Of a DNA stretch of 64,000 nt, positions 24,716-35,812 are shown piece after piece; position 1 is the stretch's first letter; every line of letters begins with the position of its first letter. The stretch spans positions 178,876,920 to 178,940,919 of the forward strand of contig JAVMKO010000002.1 in NCBI GenBank assembly GCA_032164245.1, read 5' to 3'. The notes below the pieces were generated by a model. It saw only the letters and a program-made list of their open reading frames with translations, was not told the origin of the DNA and searched no databases. The position numbers and the translations under genes were made by a program. Source of the stretch: Sternotherus odoratus. Taxonomy: Eukaryota > Chordata > Testudines > Kinosternidae.

Positions 24716-26386
24716 GTAAGATTGTTAAATATGTAAACAAACAAAAAAAGCACTTACTCCCAAAGAGGATGCAAGACAGTCACCTCTAACATGTGACTCT
24801 AACAGCCAGTTAAAGAAGCAGGGTTTGGGAACATATTTAATTCAAATTTCCCATCCAGACACAAATTATATTTCAAAACATTAAAAATGAGGCTTACCAG
24901 ATTCTGCCTGTATATTCAGTAGGCAAAGCTCTCAGCTGAACAATCTGGGATTTGGCACTGTGTATTCTTTAAAACAGCTGTATAGATACACAGAAGACTT
25001 TGCCTTATTTCATATCATACAATGATCCAGCACTTTGTACATGGCTCGTCTGTAATTTTTACATGTTTTAATAAGACATATTTTGTCTACTTTAAAATGG
25101 GCCATATTCACAGTTTCAGTTTATTGAACATATTGTATATTGTATGGTGAAGTTTCTTGCTTGACTTAAATGAGTTTAGTTATAAACTGTGCGTGCAGAT
25201 CTCAAGTGATAGTCTTTTAATAGATGTCAGATACACTTTATTGCTACCCTCTTTTATTTCAGTAACGTTTTAATTAATTCACACTGATTGAATAAATGTA
25301 CATTGAGACTTGTTTCCTAATGAGGGCACATTTAGAGGAAAGGTTTTGCATCATTCTGATATCCTGTGGGTAATTATATTCTAATTATATGGTGGGGAGA
25401 AAAGTCTATAACTCAGTGCTGATATTGTTCATTGGACCCAATTAATTACATGCACATAATGAAAGTTCATGATAAAGTTGACTGGCAGTGAGTTCAAAAA
25501 TCTTTAACTCAATTGAATCCTAGCCCAGCATGTGTATAGAATTAGTCTATATAACCAGGTTAGAAATGGAGTATTGGAATGGCATGAGTGAGTCTCCAAG
25601 AAGAAAGAAAAGCTGCCCTCTCTTTACAAGTATGGCTTGTTATACAAAGCAGAAAAGAAGTAAGGCTGCCTGACGTCTTGGTTTCTCCTTCTGGTGCCTT
25701 CTCTCTCTTTGTTTCATTTTATCAGTGCACAGCTACACCGTTCTTTCTATCAGTGTAAACAAGTAATAGAATAATTAGATTTTTCTCTCTATCCACTCTA
25801 AATCATATATGTTCCTTTGCATAACAACAAACTAACCAAATCACACAATATGATTAACACATCATGAATCTGAGTCTACCGTCACTTTTGCCACATTCAC
25901 TCTGGTGAAACTTCATTGGAGTTACTGCATATAATTACTTCAATCCACATAAGTGATCTTAAAAACCACAATCCAAAATTCATTTATACGAATCAAGGTA
26001 CAAATTGTAAACCATTATGTACATTGACTTTACATTGGGTATATTATGAAACTCCACACATCATTATTTCCATAGTAACTAATCAATTTCAAAAAGTGAA
26101 AGTGGAGTAACATTAAGATGTATCCAAAAGTGAAAGAACTAAAATGGATAAAATTGACCATAAGTCGCATAAAGTCAGCATGTGGTGGTGTTGGGGTTTA
26201 TTGGACGTAGTTAGGATTATCTACCTAAGTCATCATTGGGCTGTTCCTGAGTGATTTGGTCACTCCTAAAAGTTATTACAATAGAAACCTTAGAGTATCT
26301 CACACTATCTTACATTCTGTTGCATAAATAAATTCAGATTTTCTTTCGTTTGGAGAAAATACACGTTAGAAAAGCAAGCTTTATGA
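24716..26386. other. DGKB intron, no recognised element
   Basis: AT-rich. No recognisable transposon termini, exons or RNA genes. Confidence 0.55.
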
Positions 26387-26468
26387 TGCATAGGTAGGCT
26401 GACCATATTTCCTTGAGACAAAAACGGGACATTGGGATGGCAAAAATGGGACGGGGTTGGGGGGGGGT

Positions 26469-26691
26469 CTCACCAGATGAAATCGGTGCAGTGGCTGCAG
26501 AACCTGGGCTGAGGGGCGCTGGGGGGGTGGTTGGGGGCTCTGGGGGGGCTCTAGGGGGGCTCTAGGGCCCAGGGGTTCTCACCAGATGAAGTCGGTGCAG
26601 TGGCTGCAGAACGTGGGCTGAGGGGTGCTGGGGGGGCTCTAGGGGGGCCTCACCGGATGAAGTCGGTGCAGTGGCTGCATAACGTGGGCTG
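26469..26691 (-). repeat. Three copies of the captured PKC exon 3' end
   Basis: CTCACCAGATGAAGTCGGTG and its continuation to CGTGGGCTG occurs at 26469-26511, 26578-26620 and 26649-26691 (the last within the full exon). On the minus strand each reads [12 protein letters not shown] followed by a splice donor. Copies 1 and 2 keep Phe before CSHC and a TG|G tryptophan codon as in normal PKC; copy 3 has Leu and Arg. Confidence 0.85.
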
Positions 26692-26820
26692 CTTGCACAA
26701 GCGTGCGGTGACTTTGTGGCTCTTGACCACGTGGATCACCTTCTGGCGCAGCGCCCCCTTGCAGCAGAACAGCGGCTTGGCCAGGCACTCCAGCTCGGTG
26801 GGCGAGGTGACCAGCGCCAT
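26654..26820 (-). pseudogene. PRKCG: Captured first coding exon of protein kinase C (PRKCG-like)
   Basis: Minus strand from ATG at 26820: [15 protein letters not shown], then [20 protein letters not shown] and [20 protein letters not shown], ending at a splice donor CG|GTGAGG. Classical PKCs begin with a variable N terminus, a pseudosubstrate RKGALRQK and the start of C1A ([20 protein letters not shown]). PLFC before the pseudosubstrate and KVxHxVKSHK fit PRKCG better than PRKCA or PRKCB. Substitutions such as CKGALRQK and RLC for RFF would damage the C1A fold, and no other PKC exons follow. So it is a transduplicated exon inside a transposon, not the gene itself. Whether it is transcribed is unknown. 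Confidence 0.85.
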
Positions 26821-26879
26821 GGCCCCACCTGGGCCCCCCCAGCGCCGGGCAGGGGGAAGGCAGAGGGGGACTGGGGGGG

Positions 26880-27205
26880 GATGGATGAAGGAATAAGCAG
26901 AACAGGGATGGGGGATGAAGAGGATGGAGGGAGAGAGAGAAGGGAGGAAGGGAGGGATGGAGAAGGGAGATAGAGAGAAGGAAGAGAGGGATGGAGGGAT
27001 AGAGAGAAGGGAGGAAGGAAGGGATGGAGGGATGGAGAAGGGGATAGAGAGAAGGGATGGAGGGAGCGAGAGGAGGCAGCAGACGGAGGGAGAGAGCAGG
27101 GAGGAAGGGAGGGATGGAGAAGGGATGGAGAGAAGGGAGGGATGGAGAAGGGGGATGGAGAGAAGGGAGGGATGGAGAGAAGGAGGGAAGAAGGAGGAAT
27201 AGTGA
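26880..27205 (+). repeat. Purine-rich tandem tract upstream of captured exon
   Basis: Degenerate repeats of GGGAGGGATGGAGAAGGG and AGAGAGAAGG, nearly all purine on the plus strand. A reverse-complement copy of part of it (the block around 27070-27150) recurs at about 27335-27400. The minus-strand frame through this tract is Ser/Pro-rich by composition and only accidentally fused to the PKC exon. Confidence 0.75.
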
Positions 27206-27400
27206 GAAGAGGAGGCAGCGGGCGGCGGGCTGAAGCCGACAGTGGAGCAGAGCTGTCCAGAGCCGCAGCCGGGGGCTGAGCGCGCCGGTGGGGGGGCTGC
27301 CGGCTGGGTTTTATGAGACATAATCACATAACTTCTCCATCCCCCTTCTCCATCCCTCCCTTCCTCCCTGCTCTCTCCCTCCGTCCGCTGCCTCCTCTCC

Positions 27401-27491
27401 CTACCTAAGGACTAGTATCAGATGTCAAAATCTCCAATGAGCGCAGTTTGCTCATCGGAGATTTTGACATCTGATACTTGTCCTTAGGTAG
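27401..27491. repeat. 42-bp inverted repeat (hairpin) inside the hAT
   Basis: The left arm 27401-27442 begins CTACCTAAGGACTAG and the right arm 27450-27491 ends CTTGTCCTTAGGTAG. The arms match at 40 of 42 positions around a 7-nt loop GCAGTTT. Confidence 0.92.
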
Positions 27492-27669
27492 CAAGATTCT
27501 TCACCTGAGCTCTTGCGAGTCCTGCAAAGAAAGAACCTCCCCCTAGAAAGCAGCTTGGGACCTGCCCCAAAAATTGATATTTTTGTCAAAAAGACGGGAC
27601 GGTCCAAAAATATGTAAAAAACGGGACTGTCCCGTTCAAAACGGGACGTATGGTCAGCCTATGCATAGG

Positions 27670-29805
27670 AAAGGTAAGTGACTTGGCAATGGCATGATGG
27701 AAAATGTGTGACAGAATTGGGTATTAGTTCTCCTGGATCCTATTCCTGTGCCTTAATTTAAGACTATTAATCTGTTCTTCTCATGTACCATGTATGGGTG
27801 AAATTCATTCTTGTGCAGAGAGTCAGCTCAAGGCCTGTGCACCTTTTAAACCCTCAAAGAAGATGTTAAATGGTTCACAAGACTTGTTCGAGGCTTCCAC
27901 AGAGGGGTAAATTTCACTCCATTTAAGTAACTTTCATTTACACTAGTAAGGATTATTTGTGTATGTCCTTGTACTGCAAAATGTATATAATAGTGTTGCA
28001 AACCATATAATAAAACCGTGAGATTAAAACAGAGAGAGAGGTATTTCCTCAAACACATTGTATCAAATTTCAGATTCAGTTCTCTGCAAATCTAAAAGTC
28101 AAAATATATTGGTGTTCCTATCTACAGCAAAAGCATCTCCATTTCTTTGAAGTCAGATGGAAATTAATAATTGCCCTGGAGGAAAGAATGTATCTTTCCA
28201 ACTAATTATCTGTATTGCAAACACAGTTCAATGTTAAAATGAATATGATGCTGATAAGTGAAATGGCAGACATTCAATCATTTTGAATTATACCTTGCTG
28301 CCTGCCGCCCCATCACTGTTATCCATTTCTAAGTTTGTTTCTGAGATCATCTTCCATTGGACTTTAATACATGTTTATATTAAATCTACATTTTCTGTTT
28401 GTATCTTCTTTCTTAGAGGATCACATATTATTAGCTACTATGGTGTGTGTTTATTTTAGGTTTTAAATGTAAGTAAGCTATTCTGTCTTGGGCCTTCCTT
28501 TTGATGCATTCTTTGAGTGCACTGTGAGATCAAAGGCCAACTGTCTTCAATCGCTCAAGAAGTGCACCAGTGGTCCAGAAATGTGAACACAGACCCCAAA
28601 AAATGGTTTGTGCTCTTAGTAGGATTCTTTTTTTAAAAAAATTGGTATCTAAATACTTAACAAAAATATCAAGCTCCATAGTCTGCACTAAGATAGCCTT
28701 GTTCTCAAAATAGCTCACATGGAGTACAAGGGAAAGAGTAATTAATAGAAAAAGTGTTCTAAACAACTCACCTGTGCTATTTTTGGGTTACAATCATCAG
28801 TATAGCCCAGTCTCCTGTTGCAAAGCAGTCTCATATCTAATGTAACCAGACAGCTGAAGAAAACCTTGGGAGGCATAGTAGGCATAGTAGCTCTGAGGCT
28901 GTCCCCTCTCCTGGCCTCCAGTGTAGGCATATAGCTTAGGAAAGAGGTTTGGCCAAGGTGTCCATGTACCTGGTTGATCCCAGGCTGCTGGCCTGGCCCC
29001 TGGGGAATGAGGGCAGCTGGTGCAAGATTAGAGCAGCCTGCTTTTAAAAGATATGTATATGTGAATGTTAACACTCTCTCCCATGTTTGATCTGCCTCTT
29101 ACTCTCATTCATGTTTGTGTAATATTATTGAAAAGCTTGTAATAAAACAGCTCTCACAATAAATGGATAACTCAGGTTTCCTTGACCCTTGTTAGTCTGA
29201 GTTCCAAGATGCTTATGGCACAGAGACAGCTTTTGCTGAATGATGATCTGCTACTGGAGATTCATGAAGATCAGATGCTCGTGCATCTATTAGCTCTATC
29301 AGGTGCCTTCAATACAGTTTATTGCACCCCTAGTGGGAGTAGACAGAGTTGTATTTGTGAATGTCACTCAATTTCATTTTTTAAAAGGTATAGCAGCGTA
29401 TACCTTTACCTATCAACAGAAAACTGAAATTCTTTTTGTACATGCACACTGTATAGTTTCTTAACCAATTAGTAGAAAATAATCTTTTATGAGAAGCTCC
29501 TGGCTTTGGACTAGGATTTAGAAGGACAAAACAAGAAGAAAATAGTTACAAGAAGCAAAAGGTGTCTCTCTAAACTATTTCAGGCAACACAGACATTCTT
29601 TCTCAGAATCTGTAAGGAAGTGTTCTCAGCCTCATTCTCAGAAGTATGAATCATGTGTTGTGTTAGCCATAATGCTGTGAGAATATACTTTGTGGAAGAG
29701 ACACTTATTTGTTCAGCATGGCTGTTGTAACTTAATGTTCCTTTTAGTGGATTTCTCCCCCCACCCCTTGTTCTAATATTGTAGCTGAAACTTTTTTTTT
29801 TCCAG
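27670..29805. other. DGKB intron, no recognised element
   Basis: AT-rich. Short frames at 28742-29074 (minus) and 29182-29427 (plus) lack recognisable domains or splice context. Confidence 0.55.
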
Positions 29806-29841
29806 CAGACTCTACCCACCTTAGGAGTTTCACTCCCTGAG
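29806..29841 (+). CDS. DGKB: DGKB microexon: linker QTLPTLGVSLPE
   Basis: The 36-nt exon is phase 0 at both ends, preceded by CTTTTTTTTTTCCAG and followed by GTGCGT. It encodes QTLPTLGVSLPE, matching the linker between C1b and the catalytic domain that I recall for mammalian DGKB (QTLPTSGVSVPE), so it supports the beta paralogue strongly. Too short for open-frame detection; found by looking for the expected linker. Confidence 0.92.
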
Positions 29842-32800
29842 GTGCGTAACATAGAAGTGGCCACATATACATAAGTGTAAAAGGGTCTTGATATTGCAAC
29901 ATTCTTCTTGCAATAAAGTGCATTTTGGGGCTGGTTTAGTGGTGGAGGTCTACATGTCATTTAAAAAGCCCTATTTCAATTTTCATGATCTTTCTCTTTT
30001 ATCTGGAGGTAGTGCTTCATGGTACTCAACAGTGACTCCCTGGAGTGACACTGAGTGATCCAATTTCCATCCTATCTAACAGCCAAAAGATAGTGTGGCA
30101 AAGTGGGGAATATGAGGGGGAGAAAAAAGGTTATGAAAGATGGGAAAATCTGTAGAATTAGAATACTCACTTGGTGTAACAAGGGTTGTGTTGAATGTTA
30201 TCAATCTGAAGAATGGACAGAAGAGCAGAACAATTTGATTCTTTTAAGCCATCAAAATGTACGTTGACTTTTCAAAGTGCTACACTAAGTAACTCTCATT
30301 CAACTTCACCCAGGTCCATCAGACAAAATAATTTACAGCTACATCATTCATTTTGTATGTCCTAATACCAAAATCATTTAATAGAACATACTTGTAGTAT
30401 AAATGTCTCCCATCTTGAAAATAAATGTCAGCATTTCGCATTTTCATTTATTTTAAGTTTCAGCTTTGCCTAACATTAACTTAAAAGTTGTGCACCATTA
30501 TTCAGAAATATTTTTATGAAATTGTTATTATCTCTTTAAATTGCCATTTTTAGTTTCTGATAAAATCTTGGATATCATAGTAATATCCCAATTCTTGAAA
30601 AATGTCCCCCTTTCATTGTAATTAGAAACGAACCTTCATTTAGATTTTCTTTGATAGAAGTATACAAAACATCAGTGCCAGGAAATATTTTTGGCTATGA
30701 AATGCAAATTTCTTTTGGTTTTTCTATTAATGCAAATATACAGTAAACTGTCAAGATGTAGGTCATAGTATAAATGTATCTATACTATGGGCCAGATCCT
30801 TGTTGGTGCAATGCACTTCTGTGCCTTAGAAGCAGAAGTGTGGAATAGAAGGTGGACCATCCCTTATCTGCCCCTTCCAAAACATTAAAGAGAGGACACT
30901 GTTCTGGCACCCAGTGACATACTCTGGTGTCCTTTATGAACCTAAGATAGATGGCAGAAAGTACAGAGGTTGCAAATTATAGACTAGCCTGTGTACATGT
31001 CAGACTAAAATAAGACAATTCATAATCCTAAGCACACCACAATACACCACACACTCTGGTTCTGCCACTACATCCCTGACCCAGCAATGAGGCACCACTT
31101 GGAAAAATGAAAGTCAGTGCCTCATAATAGAGAAATACTATTTTGGTTCTGTACATTTGAGATGTTTAGGGTTGCAGTTGGGACTGATGGATATATTGCA
31201 ACACCATTTTTGAAGCAGGCATTAGATTCACTGAGGCAGTCCATTGTGGGAAAGTTCTGTAGAAGTTAATACAAAATGAATATACATTTTTAGAAATCAC
31301 CGTAAAACAATATATTATAGTAGATAATGTCTGTTCTGTAGATTTTTCATAACATCTAATGGAATTCTATAGCAGGAATATAAATTTTACATGATACTCT
31401 ATAGGATGTACATATATGCTATAGAAAACTCCTATATATCTGTTAAAGCCTGTAGGATTTTTCTGCTTCCAGTGTAGGGAGAAATTTTATAGTATAACTG
31501 GGCAGGAGAAGCTTTCTTGTTCAGTTAGGCAAATTGTTCTCTAAACCAGACTACAAGTAATACAAGCTGGATAAAGGATGTTGCTGGAAATGGAAGTATC
31601 AGCTATAGTGCCAAGTGAGGGGCTTTGCTGTTATCTCTGTCTCATGCTGGGATTAAAAAAACAAGAACAACTGTGTTTGAGGTAATCATCACTTGCTGCT
31701 TCTAGTTTGTGAATGATCAATAACAGCAGGTTTGGGCATTGTGGTAAACATCGCTTTTGTTAAGACCATTCTCAGCAATGTAAAAATACTTTTTCTCTGA
31801 GAAACAGCATGGCATAAAAATATATTTTTAACAGTGCATGCTAGGAATAGACCTATTTTTTAAAATAATTTATTTTTTTCTCTTTTAAAATTATTTCCCC
31901 CTTTATATGCTGGATTTTACCCCTTTCCCTTATCTTCAGTGTTCTGGAGTTACTATACAATATGGTGCTCAATTTAACACTGGAGTTTGAATTCTTCCCA
32001 ATCCTCTGACTTCTGTCCTTAAACCATTTTTGTACATAAGCCACAAATGGTTTGAGATTTAAAAATACTGCAACATCAATAGACATATTGATCTTTTGCA
32101 CAAAAGATCTGTCAGCTATGCCAGAGAATCTGTGTATTACAAAATCCTATTTAACTCAGGTATTTTCTCTTCCTGTAGCTCTTATTAATTTTTGAGTGAT
32201 TGATGTTGAAGATAATAATTATTTCTAAAGTTGTTTAGAATGTTTCTTGTTGTGCAGAAGTTGTTTTAATATTGAAATTGTCTCTCGATGCTCATAGCAC
32301 TACCAGATTTCCCATTTAAAAATTACTAGAATGAATGATTGGCCCAGTGGATTCATGCAAGGCATACCTGAGTTTAATTCTTGTGTTAGATAAAAAATGA
32401 AAATCAGATTGGCTGTCTCATCCTGATCCCAATTTGTAAAAATCGTAAAAGCCATGCACTGTTGATTCTCAGGGCAACAAAGAGAGTGTGTGTGTTTTGC
32501 AGATCAGTGCTGAGATGCAATGCCTGGCCAACACTATTAATCTGTCCCTTGAATAAGCATTAAATGTACTTTGATATTTAAAACAACTAAGTTACATGCC
32601 AGACATGTGAAGGGGCATGTCCTCACACTGGTATGGAAAAGACTAACAAGCTCTTCTGGGAATGTTCCACACTAACAAGATGCACCTTGAAGGCTTGGTC
32701 TGCCTGCAGGAGCAGGAGATTAAAAGGGGGAATTTACCACTGGAAGTGGTGGTGAGCAGGAGGAAGGCTGCTCTACCCAGAGACTGAGGGTAATAGAGGT

Positions 32801-34655
32801 GGAGCAGGAAACAGTCGCAAGATGGACTAAACCCAAAACCATTCTGATTGACAGCAAAGCAATATGCCCCAGGAAGAGGGGTAGAAAGTAAATCCCATAA
32901 AGGGGTAATTGACTCTGGGAGACTAAGCCCTTAGAGACTGGCCCTCTTTCCAGACAGATCCTCCTTTTTCACAGGGAGAAGGGAAGAAGGGGAGCCAATC
33001 CTCCATCCTTCTGTGGTTACCTCAGAAAGCTTCCCCAAGTTCCAGAGGGTAAACAATGGACAGTGGACCAGGGATCCACTTCCCCTTCCTATTTGGCATC
33101 CAAAAGGTGAATGTCACTGGCCTCTTGAAGATTCTTCCTGTGTAGGGAATATATCCAACATGTATAGAGTGCCAGATCTGTTCTGTGCTATACACCTGTA
33201 GGCTCTTGGAGAATGCTACTGTCCTTCAGCAATCCCTGGACGCTGAAAAGGTCTCTTTGTGGCCATAGGTACAACTTAGAGCATCTTCAGTAACTAGAAG
33301 CATTAATTTCTGCCAGGGCAAGAATGACCCATGCCCATCCCCTGATTTTGGGAACACAATGATGGTATAACGCCTCTGATACCTCACCAACTAAACCCCA
33401 ATAACAATAGTGCTGTTTAGGCATTGTACTAAGTCGAATGCCTGTCAGCTATGCCAGAGAATCTGTGTCAAAATCTCTTACTAATTAGTTTAAACTGCTT
33501 TAGAAAGAATGGGACAAAATAATTGCAGCGAAACCCCATTGGCTTTGTTGCAAGTACTCCAGGGATTGATTTGCCCCAGTATGTAGCATAAACTGTGGCA
33601 TTTAATACATTGCTTATTGAGCACAGTTAGGGGGAGGGCGTGGGTGTGTGGCACAAAAGTGCCCTTCATACGGTTTCCTGCTGAAGTAGTTCTGTGCCAG
33701 TCTAATCCCCTGGCTAGTTTAAAGCCCCTTTGCATGTCCGGAGTGATATAAAATTAATGGAGCACAGCCCAGGATTGGGGACACAGATTTTAAGTAATCA
33801 AGATCTGCCATATCATTTTGCATTGCATTTTGTGGACACATGAAAAAGGACATGATGGATCTATTTTATAAATAGAAAAATAAATGAATACAGAGAACAA
33901 GTAGAATTTTGCCTCTTTTTAATTTTAATGGTAGCACAAAATTTGGTGAAACTAGCTGATAAACAGTTTAAAATCTGGTTGTCAAATCTCACAGTATTTA
34001 TCTTTCTAAATAGTTGTATATTCTCTGCTTTTCACCCATCCATATGCCTTATGCATCAGTATTATCAGAAGTTGCCAGCCTCTTAGAAGTCTGATGTAGG
34101 TTAGCTGTGCTCTCTCTATATTGTTTCCCTATTCCACAAAATTTATCTTTTATAAAAGAAAATATTTCTCTTAAATCTATGTAGTCATTTTATTACAGTG
34201 CCTGAAAGCATGAATATATATTGGTCTGTGCCCAATGAAAGTGTCCTTAAAAAACTGTCCTGCATCAGAAACAGTTTTCTAGAGATTAGTGGTCTGTTAA
34301 AGAATTTTATTTTAAATTATTCAGATTTTATGTGATTAGCTTCCATATTAGAGAATCTAGACCTGGCAGATGGGGATAATACAATGTCAGATTATCTTTC
34401 ACACCATTGCATTTGTTTTGTGATTGGACAGTTGTCATCTATCTATTGCCTAGCCTCTGTGGCACGTCTAGGCACATAAATAGATGTTGTGTGAAGTAGA
34501 CAAACATCACGTACTGATTTGACCGAGATCGCATTTTCGCTAATGAAGGATTTGAATCTTTGCCTCTACTGGAAAAACTTGTACGGGGTTCCACTGTGTC
34601 ATCTAGAGTAAACTTGTATTCCATGTTAAAATGCTCTTTTGTACTTTTCTTCTAG
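29842..34655. other. DGKB intron, mostly unassigned
   Basis: AT-rich. 32640-33100 is richer in G and A with LTR-like style (GGAGATTAAAAGGGGGAAT), but no LTR pair or coding domain is seen. GTCAGCTATGCCAGAGAATC occurs at both about 32110 and 33445, a small dispersed duplication. No exon was recognised. Confidence 0.5.
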
Positions 34656-34772
34656 GAAAGACAGGCAACTGTGAAAAAGGAAAAAAGTTGCCTCCAGCAA
34701 ATGAACAAATTGGGAGAACGGACTAAGATGCAAAGAGCAAATTCTGTCACTGTAGATGGACAAGGACTTCAG
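34656..34772 (+). CDS. DGKB: DGKB exon: basic linker before catalytic domain
   Basis: The 117-nt exon is phase 0 at both ends, with acceptor TTTTCTTCTAG and donor GTGTGA. It encodes [20 protein letters not shown] and [19 protein letters not shown]. The final [15 protein letters not shown] block is a DGKB hallmark. The middle ([13 protein letters not shown]) is variable compared with mammals, as expected for a linker. Confidence 0.94.
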
Positions 34773-35489
34773 GTGTGATTATTGCTGTTGTTGCTTTATT
34801 TTTTTTATATGGGCATTTATAGATTAAGAGAGGACAACACACTGCAACCTTAAAAAGGAACCATTTCCTACAGTACGGTATTTCTAAGTATTGGAAAATA
34901 CTACAGTTTACCTTACAATAATGTAAATGTTTCTTTCTTTAAGAATATCATCTGTGCAGGATTCTCACTCCTGGTTCTCAGCTCTCTAGAATGAAACAAG
35001 TGGAACTTTCGAAGCTCTTAAAGTCTTTTTAACCACAAAAATGTACCAGTAACAGGCCAAAGCATGATTCGGGCCTCTCAGTAGCTGATTGTACAGCCGA
35101 TGTTGTCCATACTTTGCAGATAACATTAAACTCTGTGCTTCCATTCATCTGATACACTGTGAAGGGACTCCATTTTTATTTATTTTGTAAAGCACTATGC
35201 ACACATATGGAACTAGATGAACAATAACAGAGTAATTGTTTCTTATCGGGATTCAATCTTGGTTGAAGGCAAGATTGCTGAGGGTTTGGCCGTATGAGCC
35301 TGAGTTTATAGTAGTAGGTCAGAGAAACAACCAGAAGATATAGCAAAAGTGGTAACTACACCTTTGGTTGAGGTAGTTTGCCTGTATTTTGTAAGACAGG
35401 TTCAAAGCTTGGGGGATTTATTGGATTCTTTACTACTTTAGGATGTCCTGCTAGTGCTAGTGATGAAAAGTAGCATCCTAAAGAGTCTA
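34773..35489. other. DGKB intron, no recognised element
   Basis: AT-rich, unassigned. A piece at about 35180-35240 (ATTTTGTAAAGCACTATGCA) resembles an old SINE 3' region, but this is weak. Confidence 0.5.
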
Positions 35490-35812
35490 ACCTGTCACAG
35501 CCTCATCTGAAATACTGTGTGCAGTTCTAGTCTCCCATGTTTAAGAAAGATGAATTCAAACTGGAACAAGTGCAGAGAAGGGCTACTAGGATGATTAGGG
35601 GAATGGAGAACCTACCTTATGAGAGTCAGAGAGGTAGCCGTGTTAGTCTGGAATTGTAGAAGTGACAAAGAGTCCTGTGGCACCTTAAAGACTAACTAAA
35701 GTATTGAAGCATAAGCTTTCATGGGCTAATACCCACTTCGTCGGATGCATACCTTATGAGAGGAGATTTAAGGAGGTTGGCTTATTTAGCCTAAGAAAAT
35801 TCAGGACAGAAT
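35490..35812 (+). mobile_element. CR1 LINE ORF2 C-terminal fragment
   Basis: Translates in part as PHLKYCVQFWSPMF, LEQVQRRATRMIRGMENLPY and, after the inserted repeat at 35624-35749, RRFKEVGLFSLRKFR. These are the conserved C-terminal motifs of CR1 ORF2 as also seen at 62300-62460. It is interrupted but otherwise contiguous. Confidence 0.82.
35624..35749 (-). mobile_element. Short retroposon with hammerhead-like core, copy 2
   Basis: Inserted in the CR1 fragment and flanked by a perfect 11-bp duplication TACCTTATGAG (35613-35623 and 35750-35760), so both ends are exact. The minus strand runs TGCATCCGACGAAGTGGG, ATTAGCCCATGAAAGC and ends GGCTACCTCTCTGACT, 126 nt. It shares the stem and GAAA core with copy 1 at 24236 and has an internal inverted pair GTTAGTC and GACTAAC. 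Confidence 0.88.

Larger units (their letters stand above)
26395..27661. mobile_element. Pack-type hAT carrying a protein kinase C exon
   Basis: The ends TAGGCTGACCATA and TATGGTCAGCCTA are perfect 13-bp inverted repeats. They are flanked by a perfect 8-bp duplication TGCATAGG (26387-26394 and 27662-27669), so this is a hAT insertion. Sub-terminal parts repeat AAACGGGAC. The GC-rich core has no transposase but holds, on the minus strand, the first coding exon of a classical PKC gene, extra copies of its splice-donor end, purine-rich upstream sequence present in both orientations, and a long hairpin. The base composition of the core differs sharply from the intron. Confidence 0.9.

Noticed and set aside
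26880..27205. CRISPR-like or regulatory array from the purine-rich repeats
   Set aside because: Repeats are degenerate, without regular spacers, in a vertebrate genome; simple tandem expansion.
26821..27327. N-terminal extension of the PKC-like frame (225 codons in all)
   Set aside because: The upstream part is a Ser/Pro-rich translation of a purine-rich tandem tract. The real start is the ATG at 26820 by comparison with the PKC family.
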